From contig CAZYWA010000186.1 of NCBI GenBank assembly GCA_964650975.1, positions 1 through 13,587 on the forward strand: 13,587 bases of DNA, read 5' to 3'. This document shows, piece by piece, positions 7,432 to 13,587 of this stretch. The notes below the pieces were generated by a model, which saw only the letters and a program-made list of their open reading frames with translations, was not told the DNA's origin and searched no databases. Position 1 is the stretch's first letter. Every line of letters starts with the position of its first letter. The stretch comes from CAZYWA01 sp964650975 [NCBI: uncultured bacterium] (lineage in GTDB: Bacteria > JADJOY01). A program made the position numbers and the translations under genes.

Positions 7432-8868
7432 CTACTCGTGCTCGGTTTCGGGAGGATCGGCTGCGGAGCGCTGGCCGGCCGCGTCGCCGGCGGTGAGCGT
7501 GAGGTCGTAGAGCCCGCCCGCGAGCTCGAGACCCGAACGTGCCTCGGCTTGCTGGTCCTCGAGGTCCAGGATCTCGATCCGCTTGGCCGTGAGATCGGTG
7601 CGTGCCTGGTAGTAGCTCAGCACGTCGACCTCTTCGTCGCGCACGCCGATCTGGTACGTGCGCACCACCTTCTCCAGGCTCGGCAGCGCGGCTCGCGCGG
7701 TGGCGATGCGTTCTCCCAACCCGCGTACCTGGGCGAGGAGCTTCGCGACGTCGGCTCGCGCCTGGAAGAGACGATCGACGTACTGGTCGAAAAGCTGGCG
7801 GCGCGTGGCGGTGGCGGTGGCGATCGCGGCTTGATTCCGGTCGAAGATCGGCAGATCCACGTTGAGCCCCACGCCCAGCGACACGGTCCGTTCGGTGTCG
7901 CGGCTCGGGCTCAGGCCGACGTTGAGCTTCGGGAACTGGGCGAGGATCTCGGCGCGCAGCGTGTCGTCGGCGCTCTGGTAGCCGAGGCGCAACGCGAGCA
8001 GGTCGAGCCGGCGCTGGTCGAGATTCGTCAGGATCCCCGCAAGGTCCGGTACCGGACCGGGGTCCGTGTCGGCCACCGGCTGCAGCGCCATCGATGCGTC
8101 CGGAGGAAACCCGAGCGCGCGGTTCAGCTCGAGCCGCTGCTCCTCGGCATCGTTTCGAAGCTCGACGACCCGCTCCACCGCGTCGTTGTGGGCCAGTTCG
8201 GCGGCGGCCGCTTCCCGCTCGCTGAACCGCGGCCGTGCTCCCGGTTGCCGCACGATCTTGACTTCGTCGGCCAGCTCCCGCTCGGCCTGCTGAGCGAGAA
8301 CGATCTGCGCGTCGAGGGAGCGAAGTCGGCGAACGGCTCGCTTCGCGTCGAGCGCCGCCTGCCATTCCTGCCACGCCACGTCGAGGTCGACCGAGCGGCG
8401 GTGCTGGCTCGCGGAATCCTCGCGAGCCCCACGCGACACCAGCTCGGCCAGATCCCAGTTGACCCCGACCGTCCACCCGAACGCGGTGCCGCTCGAGCGC
8501 GGGCTCAGCACCGGGTCCGCATCCACCGAAAGCTGCGGGTTCGGGATCATCCCCGCCTCCAGCACCTGCGCGTCCGCGAGCGCGCGCTCGTCACGCAATC
8601 CGCGCAACGACGGGTTGACGAGCACGGCGAGGACCGCCGCCTCGTCCTCGGAGAGGCCGTCGCTCAGGTCGAGCGTGACGGGACGGAGGATCGGGTGCGC
8701 GATCGACTCGGCCGCGACCGCGAGCCGCTCCGCCGCCGGAGGTGCCAGCGCGTGCTCGACCGACGCGGTGTCGAGCGGCAGCGGCTGGTACGGCTCGCAG
8801 CCGGCAAGCGCCGTCGCGCCCACGAAGCCGGCGGCGAACCAGTGCCTACCACGGCGTGGCGCGGTCAC
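7432..8868 (-). CDS. TolC-family outer-membrane efflux/export lipoprotein
   Basis: Predicted outer-membrane channel of the TolC/OEP family, 478 aa. The N-terminus has basic residues, a hydrophobic core and lipobox LAGC with Cys24, so it should be lipid-anchored. It contains two OEP-like halves with long Ala/Glu/Arg/Leu-rich coiled-coil helices, and strand segments such as IPNPQLSVDADP and VSLGVGLNVDLPIFDRNQ, the latter a hallmark of the second half (CzcC-like). The start is GTG at 8868; GTGA overlaps the TGA stop (8865-8867) of the preceding synthase gene by 4 nt, pointing to translational coupling. No inner-membrane pump or periplasmic adaptor gene is in the window. The context therefore suggests it serves as the export channel for the synthase's polysaccharide (inference) rather than drug or metal efflux, but the family alone cannot tell. 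Confidence 0.86.
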   Translation of the reverse strand: MTAPRRGRHWFAAGFVGATALAGCEPYQPLPLDTASVEHALAPPAAERLAVAAESIAHPILRPVTLDLSDGLSEDEAAVLAVLVNPSLRGLRDERALADAQVLEAGMIPNPQLSVDADPVLSPRSSGTAFGWTVGVNWDLAELVSRGAREDSASQHRRSVDLDVAWQEWQAALDAKRAVRRLRSLDAQIVLAQQAERELADEVKIVRQPGARPRFSEREAAAAELAHNDAVERVVELRNDAEEQRLELNRALGFPPDASMALQPVADTDPGPVPDLAGILTNLDQRRLDLLALRLGYQSADDTLRAEILAQFPKLNVGLSPSRDTERTVSLGVGLNVDLPIFDRNQAAIATATATRRQLFDQYVDRLFQARADVAKLLAQVRGLGERIATARAALPSLEKVVRTYQIGVRDEEVDVLSYYQARTDLTAKRIEILDLEDQQAEARSGLELAGGLYDLTLTAGDAAGQRSAADPPETEHE

Positions 8869-11800
8869 GCCGCCTGCGCGAGCGCCGGCAGCGGCGCGAC
8901 CGATCCCAGGCGCGCGAGCTTGTTCCAGCGGTGATGGCGGCCGCGCAGCGCGGCGGCGAGGGCGGCGAAGGTCACGACGTACATGAACTGGCGATAGAAG
9001 AAGCGCTGCACGGCGACCACCACGATCGGAAACATGGGTCTCCGGTCGAGCACGAACGCGACCAGCGAGGCCACGACGTCGAGGCCCAGGAACAGTGCGA
9101 ATGCGAGCGCCACGGCGTGGAAGTCGCCACGTGCCAGGCACCACACGAGGATCCCGTCGCCGAGCGGGCAGAAGATGGGAAAGAGCACCTGGAAGAGCAG
9201 CATGTTGGGAAGCGCAACCCGGCCCAGCGATCCTCGCCCGAACGCAGCGCGGTGCTTCCACAGGCATTGCATCGTCCCGAAGCTCCAGCGGAAGCGTTGC
9301 TTGAAGAGCGCGCGGATCGTCTGGGGCGCCTCGGTCGCGGACTTCGCGAGCGGCGCGTACGCGATCCGGCTCCCCGCGCCCAGCAACGTGAGCGTCAGGT
9401 CGGCGTCCTCGGTCAGCGTGTCGCTCGAGTAACCGCCGCATTCGAGCACCGCCGAGCGGCGCCAGGCGCCGGTGGCGCCCGGAACGACCGAGATGCAGTT
9501 GAGCGACTCGAAGGCGCGCCGGTCGTAGTTCTGCGAGGTCACGTACTCGAGATTCTGGAACGCCGTGAGCAGATTGTTGACGTTGCCCACCTGGACGTTG
9601 CCGCACACCGCGTCGACGCCGGGATCGGCGAAGGGAGCGATCAGCTCTCCGAGCGTCGTCGGGGCGACCAGCGTGTCCGCGTCGATCGTCACGACGACGC
9701 TCTCGCGCCCGGCGCGGAAGCCGCGGTTGAGCGCCGCGGACTTTCCCTGGTTTCGCTGCGAGATCAGCGCGACGCGCGGGTCGCGCGCGGCGACCTCCAG
9801 CACCCGCGCAGCGGTCTCGTCGGTCGAGCCGTCGTCCACCACCGTCACGGAGAAATGCGGGTAGTCGCTGGCGAGCAGCGCGTCGAGCGTCCGGCCGATC
9901 ACCTGCTCTTCGTTGAATGCCGGAATGACCACCTGGATCGGCGACGTGAAGCCCGGAATGCGGGCGCGGTGCTTCGCCACCGAGCGTGCGACCAGCAGAC
10001 CCAGGAAGCCGATGCGTGCGACCGCGATCGCGGTGGTCACGCCGAAGCCGAACACGATCGCGCGCGCCCCGAACCGTCGCAGCCAGAGCAGCATCTGGTC
10101 GCCCTTCACCAGCACCAGCTCCGCCGGTGTCGCGGGACGCATGAGCGCACCGGGAGTGCCCGCGAGCTCGTCGAGCGTCACGAACTGGTAGCCGAGCCGC
10201 GTCAGCATCGGCACCAGTCGCGCGACCGCGGCGACGGTCTGGCTCCGATCCCCCCCTCCATCGTGAAGCAACACCACGTTCCCATCGCCGCGCGCGAGGC
10301 CGTCGAGCACGTTCCGCACGATGCGATCGGTGCCCGGACGCTGCCAGTCGAGGGAGTCGACGTTCGCCGCCGCCGTCACGTAGCCGAGCCGGCCGGCCGT
10401 GAAGAGCGGCGCGAGCTGGGCGGGAGTGGTCGGCGATGCATCGACGTCGTAGGGAGCTCGGAACAGCGTGGTCTGCAGCCCGGTCGACGCCTCCAGCACT
10501 CGCTGTGTGGCGTTGAGCTCGACCTCGAGCCGCTCGCGCGAGATGGCTCCGATGTCGGGATGTTCGAAGGTGTGATTGCCGAGCAGGTGACCCTCGCCGG
10601 CGGTGCGCGCGACCAGGCGCTCGTCGTGCTCGGCACGCTCGCCGATCACGAAGAAGGTCGCGTGCACGCGAGCGGCGCGGAGCAGGTCGAGGATCTGCGG
10701 TGTCCAGCGCGGGTCGGGCCCGTCGTCGAACGTGAGCGCCACCTTCTTGGTGCCTTGCGGAAGCGCCCCGTAGCGATCGACCTCGAACCCGTGCGGCAGC
10801 TCGACGTACTCGGCCCACGACACCGAGCGTCCTTCGAAGGACAGGTCGCGGCGGCCGGCGCGCGCGTCGCGGGTCACGCGCAGCAGCTCGCCGTCGCCGT
10901 GAAAGGCGACCTCATCGGGCGCGGCGATCGTGGCGAGATCGTCCGGACGGAGCGACTCCGGCGCGGCGGATCCGAGGAACCTCCACACACCCGGCTCTTC
11001 GAGCCCCATGCGCCAGAGCGAGACGCCGCGCACGTTCCGCGAGCGCGCGAAGACCAGCTCGTTCCAGGCCGACACCGCGTCGAGGAACCACACCTGGTGG
11101 GTCCGGGCGTCGCCGTCGGCGTAGGTGAATCCGCTGTTGAAGGTGTCGCCGTCGGTGGTGATCGACGCGTGAACGCGCTCCGCGAGTCCCAGCGCGTCCT
11201 CGAAGCCCAGATCCTCGGCCGGCTGGTCCGAACCCAGGGTCCAGTCGTAGCCGTAGGCGCCGAGCCCGACGATCAGCTTCTCGGCCGGCACGCGCCCGAG
11301 CATCTCGACCAGCCCGTCCTCGAACCAATCCTGACTGGCCACCGCACCCGCGGGCGACGTCGCCCAGTGCTCGTCGTAGCCCATGAGCACCACCAGGTCC
11401 GCGATCTTGCCGATGGCTTCGTAGTCGAACGCCTCGTCGTTGAGGGGCACGTCCACGGTGACCGACAAGCCGTGGCGGTGGAACGCTTGCGCCAACTGAT
11501 CGAGCCACGCCACGTACGCGTCGCGCTGGTCGGGATCGATCGACTCGATGTCGACGTTGACGCCGTGGGCGTGTGTCAGCTCGATGCGCTCGACCAGCGT
11601 GTCGACGAGCTGCGTGCTGGCCTTTTCGCTCCGGAACAGCGCCTCGAGCACGTCACCATGCCAGGCGCCGCTCGGGTCGGTGTTGGAGAGCCGCGGCAGC
11701 ACCGCCACCCGCTTCGCGGCGAGCAGGCGCGCCACCTCCGGATCGATGTCTTCGTGAATCTCGCCGTCCTTGGTGTCGAACGAGTACCAGTCCGGGAACA

Positions 11801-12164
11801 CCACGTGCAGCCGGTCGACGTGGGCGCGCAGGCTCGCGACGCTTCGCGCGTCGTGCTCGACCACGAAAGCGGTGCGCAAGTACGGCGCCGACAAGATCGC
11901 CGTGGCATCGACGGAGATCGGCACCTCCGGCCTCGTGGCGATGGGTCCCTGCTCGCCCGTGACGGTCCCGAGCGGCTCGGTCGAGCTCGACGATCCGGAT
12001 GGATCCGGCTCCGTGAGCGCCGGCGGCAACGCGGCCGTCAGCGCTGGTGCCTTGAGGAGAGTGAGTGCGAGATCACCGCCGAAGAACCCGAGCACGAGCA
12101 TTGCGATGAAGCCCGCTAGCCCCGCGACTCGCCAGCGACGACACGTCGGATCTTCGAAAACCAT
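8865..12164 (-). CDS. trifunctional GH18-like / NodB deacetylase / GT2 polysaccharide synthase
   Basis: Predicted 1099-aa inner-membrane exopolysaccharide synthase. Order: N-terminal membrane anchor (about 12-38) and Ser/Pro linker; GH18-like domain (about 90-400) with HGVNVDIE (200-207, Asp205 and Glu207), MGYDEHW (261-267) and VSLWRMGLEEPGVW (381-394); NodB deacetylase (about 472-670) with TFDDGPD (478-484), metal His531 and His535 in NHTFEH, RAPYD (569-573) and LLHD (632-635); helices about 697-728; GT2 synthase (about 742-960) with VVIPAFNEE, DDGS (777-780), DAD (828-830), TED (918-920) and QRFRW (956-960); C-terminal helices about 985-1075. GT2 resembles PgaC/NodC and the middle resembles PgaB, so the product is probably a beta-linked, partly deacetylated amino-sugar polymer (inference). 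ATG 12164 is used although its Shine-Dalgarno is weak: the only upstream alternative is TTG 12236, which would put a terminator-like hairpin inside the gene. It heads a three-gene operon. Confidence 0.92.
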   Translation of the reverse strand: MVFEDPTCRRWRVAGLAGFIAMLVLGFFGGDLALTLLKAPALTAALPPALTEPDPSGSSSSTEPLGTVTGEQGPIATRPEVPISVDATAILSAPYLRTAFVVEHDARSVASLRAHVDRLHVVFPDWYSFDTKDGEIHEDIDPEVARLLAAKRVAVLPRLSNTDPSGAWHGDVLEALFRSEKASTQLVDTLVERIELTHAHGVNVDIESIDPDQRDAYVAWLDQLAQAFHRHGLSVTVDVPLNDEAFDYEAIGKIADLVVLMGYDEHWATSPAGAVASQDWFEDGLVEMLGRVPAEKLIVGLGAYGYDWTLGSDQPAEDLGFEDALGLAERVHASITTDGDTFNSGFTYADGDARTHQVWFLDAVSAWNELVFARSRNVRGVSLWRMGLEEPGVWRFLGSAAPESLRPDDLATIAAPDEVAFHGDGELLRVTRDARAGRRDLSFEGRSVSWAEYVELPHGFEVDRYGALPQGTKKVALTFDDGPDPRWTPQILDLLRAARVHATFFVIGERAEHDERLVARTAGEGHLLGNHTFEHPDIGAISRERLEVELNATQRVLEASTGLQTTLFRAPYDVDASPTTPAQLAPLFTAGRLGYVTAAANVDSLDWQRPGTDRIVRNVLDGLARGDGNVVLLHDGGGDRSQTVAAVARLVPMLTRLGYQFVTLDELAGTPGALMRPATPAELVLVKGDQMLLWLRRFGARAIVFGFGVTTAIAVARIGFLGLLVARSVAKHRARIPGFTSPIQVVIPAFNEEQVIGRTLDALLASDYPHFSVTVVDDGSTDETAARVLEVAARDPRVALISQRNQGKSAALNRGFRAGRESVVVTIDADTLVAPTTLGELIAPFADPGVDAVCGNVQVGNVNNLLTAFQNLEYVTSQNYDRRAFESLNCISVVPGATGAWRRSAVLECGGYSSDTLTEDADLTLTLLGAGSRIAYAPLAKSATEAPQTIRALFKQRFRWSFGTMQCLWKHRAAFGRGSLGRVALPNMLLFQVLFPIFCPLGDGILVWCLARGDFHAVALAFALFLGLDVVASLVAFVLDRRPMFPIVVVAVQRFFYRQFMYVVTFAALAAALRGRHHRWNKLARLGSVAPLPALAQAA

Positions 12165-12192
12165 CGATGAGCGTCCGGAGCAGGGGTCGTGG

Positions 12193-12233
12193 AAAAAGGG
12201 TCCGCCCGCAGGCGCCGCGCGCCAGCGGGCGGA
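12193..12233 (-). terminator. strong hairpin plus TTTTT in the operon leader (intrinsic terminator or attenuator)
   Basis: TCCGCCCGC (12201-12209) pairs perfectly with GCGGGCGGA (12225-12233). After one mismatch (12210/12224), GGCGC (12211-12215) pairs with GCGCC (12219-12223) around a 3-nt loop. On the minus strand the stem is followed by CCC and then TTTTT (12197-12193), the layout of a rho-independent terminator. It ends 36 nt before the synthase ATG. No minus-strand gene is seen just upstream for it to terminate, so attenuation of the operon is the attractive reading. Confidence 0.6.
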
Positions 12234-12236
12234 CAA

Positions 12237-12505
12237 CGCTCGGAGCGACGCGAGGTCGCGCTCGGCGGATGGACGAGACGCGCGGGCTCATGCAGGCGCC
12301 ATACCGCCGCGAAGTGCAGCACGCCGGCTTTCACCGGAGGAAAGGATGCGCCGCGAACCTCGTCGTGTCGTGTTCTTCCGGCACGCGAGACAATTCGAGC
12401 ACGCCTTGGATCGGATGTACCTGGAACGAGTGTGGCGGCCCAATCCGCCTCAGCAGGGGCAAAACGCCACCAACCCGAACGCGCGCACCGCACGACTTGG
12501 AGCAG
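12237..12505. other. divergent intergenic region upstream of synthase operon
   Basis: No secure gene. It should contain the minus-strand operon promoter, but I see no good -35/-10 pair. On the plus strand a strong Shine-Dalgarno (GGAGG, 12336-12340) stands 5 nt before ATG 12346, opening a 93-codon frame to 12627. Its first ~45 codons look plausible (RRVVFFRHARQFEHALDRMY), but composition then degrades and it overlaps the next candidate in another frame, so it is not called. A small hairpin GGCGG/CCGCC is at 12434-12449. Confidence 0.4.
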
Positions 12506-12688
12506 ATGAATCGTCAACATGCTCCGACGACGGAGACCGATACGATCTTCGCGCGTGCGCTCGCTCGCCTCGCCGCGTCGACCGGGATCGCGACCGCCAT
12601 GCGCAAGCGTGTCGAGAGAGCACGTGAGGCCTCGATAGCGGACCCTGTCAGGCGCCGGTCACGAGGCATCGCGATCCTTGGCGAGTGA
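12506..12688 (+). CDS. hypothetical small protein (60 aa), uncertain
   Basis: I do not recognise a family. The ATG at 12506 has GGAG about 4 nt upstream. The product is a mostly helical, Ala/Arg-rich peptide (TDTIFARALARLAASTGIA, then a basic helix RKRVERAREAS). G/C at third codon positions is high in the middle codons. Its TGA (12686-12688) overlaps the GTG of the next candidate by 4 nt, the same GTGA coupling used in the minus-strand operon. It could equally be a fragment of a decayed gene or a chance frame. Confidence 0.25.
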   Translation: MNRQHAPTTETDTIFARALARLAASTGIATAMRKRVERAREASIADPVRRRSRGIAILGE

Positions 12689-13320
12689 TTCGACGCTGCA
12701 TCCGCGGCTCGTCCGTCCCGCGCGGCAGCGTCGGCTTCCGGCGCGGGCCCCGAGCGTGGGTTCCCCCCACCACCCGTCGATCGCTGCGCGCCACGGTGAC
12801 GGCGGTGACGTTGGTGCTTGCTCGAGCCGTCGCGGCGCGGGCGGGCGGCTCCGAGCTCCTTCCGGTCTTGCGACCGAGGCCTCTCTTGCTCGCGAGGCTC
12901 GACGAAGCGACATCGCCCGCGGGACCCGGACGCCTCCGCGACCGCTCGGATCCAGCGAAGACGCGGGCGGATGATCTCGTGAGCTTCGCGGTCACCGATT
13001 CGCGGTGGATGCTGGTGGACGACCCGGCCGCGACGGTTACCCGGACGTGGGTCCGCGCTGGAACAGCTGCTCGAAGCGTCCCCGAGGAAGCCGACTCGAG
13101 ATTCGTGACGCGACATGGGCTGCTGACGCAGCCACCGTCGACGACCCGGGACCTGCTGATCGCGGTGCTGGATGGGATCGAATGGATCCGTCCCTTCCTC
13201 GGCCGGGCTCCTGGCCGTGAAGATCATCCCGGCCCAGGCCCGGGATCTCGCAAGGGTGAGTCCTATCGCCCCATGTTGACCGTGCACATGCCGCTCGATC
13301 TCGGTCTCGACTCGTGGTGA
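12685..13320 (+). CDS. hypothetical protein (211 aa), uncertain
   Basis: No family recognised. Starting at GTG 12685, the frame has about 80% G/C at the third codon position, the behaviour of real genes here. The first 35 residues are Arg-rich, so the true start may be later: GTG codons near 12796-12805 would open a more hydrophobic N-terminus (VTAVTLVLARAVAARAGG) resembling a signal or anchor segment. The middle (DDLVSFAVTDSRWMLVDDPA) looks protein-like, while the end is Gly/Pro-rich. It lies between a coupled small frame and the start of a membrane protein gene on the same strand. An opposing minus-strand frame over the same DNA (12514-13359) is highly Arg/Pro-rich and was judged a shadow. 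This could be a degraded gene. Confidence 0.3.
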   Translation: MIRRCIRGSSVPRGSVGFRRGPRAWVPPTTRRSLRATVTAVTLVLARAVAARAGGSELLPVLRPRPLLLARLDEATSPAGPGRLRDRSDPAKTRADDLVSFAVTDSRWMLVDDPAATVTRTWVRAGTAARSVPEEADSRFVTRHGLLTQPPSTTRDLLIAVLDGIEWIRPFLGRAPGREDHPGPGPGSRKGESYRPMLTVHMPLDLGLDSW

Positions 13321-13341
13321 AGCGAGGTGCTCTGGCCGCGA

Positions 13342-13587
13342 ATGGCTCGCAATTCGCATCGACCGAGCTCACGCGAAGAACTTGGTCTCGGGATGTCCGG
13401 CAGCCGCCCGCTCTCCGTCCGCGTGCTCACGATCGTCGCGCTCTGGGTTGCCGGAGCGAGCCTGACGACGGCGTACGCGCTCTACGTTCTGAGCCCATAC
13501 TGCCGCTCGGTGGTTCCGTTCATCTCGGAGCTCGACTTCTACGGCCCGTCGCGGATTCCCTTCACTTCGGGCCTCTTCGCGGAGTCC
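13342..13587 (+). CDS. membrane protein N-terminus, possibly Frag1/DRAM-like; cut by window edge
   Basis: The frame is open to the right edge. From ATG 13393 it gives a membrane helix (VRVLTIVALWVAGASLTTAYALYVL in two pieces, about residues 9-33 of that form), then PYCRSVVPFISEL and FYGPSRIPFTSGLF. The 'P-F-I-S ... P ... F' pattern after a first helix resembles the N-terminus of Frag1/DRAM/Sfk1 six-helix membrane proteins; this is a weak, pattern-based guess. Start choices are ATG 13342 (GAGGTG 12 nt upstream), ATG 13393 (poor Shine-Dalgarno) and GTG 13327. The upstream ATG is given, but the start is unsettled. Only 65-82 residues are visible. Confidence 0.5.
   Translation, partial: MARNSHRPSSREELGLGMSGSRPLSVRVLTIVALWVAGASLTTAYALYVLSPYCRSVVPFISELDFYGPSRIPFTSGLFAES

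Noticed and set aside
5357-7510. Plus-strand open frame of 717 codons opposite the GT39-like gene
   Set aside because: Extreme Arg/Asp/Gln/His content, typical of antisense readings of hydrophobic membrane proteins.
7415-8476. Upstream extension of the GT39 frame over the TolC-like gene (354 extra codons)
   Set aside because: The extension is Arg/Pro/Gly-rich and out of frame with a clear TolC-family protein. ATG 7414 with GGAGGG and a membrane helix directly after it marks the real start.
8869-10818. Upstream extension of the TolC-like frame over the synthase gene
   Set aside because: Low-complexity Arg/Ala sequence in the wrong frame. The lipoprotein signal peptide starting at GTG 8868 sets the true start.
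8742-12119. Plus-strand open frame of 1125 codons antisense to the synthase gene
   Set aside because: Very rich in Arg, His, Glu and Ala with no domain. In GC-rich DNA the strand opposite a real gene often lacks stops, and the minus-strand reading has unambiguous GH18, NodB and GT2 motifs.
12165-12236. TTG start at 12236 for the synthase
   Set aside because: No Shine-Dalgarno, a rare start codon, and it would place the hairpin/T-run element inside the coding sequence.
13226-13246. 7-bp hairpin ATCCCGG/CCGGGAT as a terminator
   Set aside because: No T run, and it lies inside a candidate coding frame; stems of this size are common in DNA of this composition.
12514-13359. Minus-strand open frame of 281 codons
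   Set aside because: Arg/Pro/Ser/His-rich with weak third-position G/C bias compared with the plus-strand frame on the same DNA; no motif.

Overview
GC-rich bacterial DNA, consistent with a Gram-negative, delta-proteobacterial or myxobacteria-like genome. This is inferred from the strong G/C bias at third codon positions, the outer-membrane TolC-family lipoprotein, and a secreted protease whose C-terminus resembles the Cys / short hydrophobic stretch / Arg-cluster sorting tails of Myxococcota. No rRNA, tRNA, CRISPR array, insertion sequence or integrase was seen. Six of the seven well-supported genes lie on the minus strand. The seventh is a gene fragment on the plus strand at the right edge.

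Left part (1-2569, minus): a patatin-like phospholipase gene (734-2569) is followed 111 nt downstream by a DUF3380-type N-acetylmuramidase (1-622) that runs off the window. A lipid-cleaving enzyme and a peptidoglycan-cleaving enzyme, neither with a visible signal peptide, stand side by side. They may form an envelope-lytic or effector pair.

Middle (2851-5118, minus): a single secreted sedolisin-type (S53) acid serine peptidase with prodomain, catalytic domain, an Ig-like domain and a short C-terminal sorting-like tail. It has its own excellent ribosome binding site and 364 bp of non-coding DNA upstream.

Right-centre (5483-12164, minus): a compact three-gene operon. It starts with a very large synthase that fuses an inner-membrane anchor, a GH18-like hydrolase domain, a NodB polysaccharide deacetylase and a membrane-embedded GT2 glycosyltransferase. 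Its TGA stop overlaps the GTG start of a TolC-family outer-membrane lipoprotein. Seventeen nt after that gene begins a polytopic GT39/PMT-like glycosyltransferase. The likely joint role is to polymerise, deacetylate or trim, decorate and export an amino-sugar exopolysaccharide of the poly-N-acetylglucosamine type. A strong hairpin followed by TTTTT lies in the leader, 36 nt before the first ATG, and looks like an intrinsic terminator or attenuator.

Right edge (12237-13587): poorly defined. Two candidate plus-strand ORFs overlap by GTGA but have no recognised family, and their reality is uncertain. They are followed by the start of a membrane protein with a possible Frag1/DRAM-like N-terminus.
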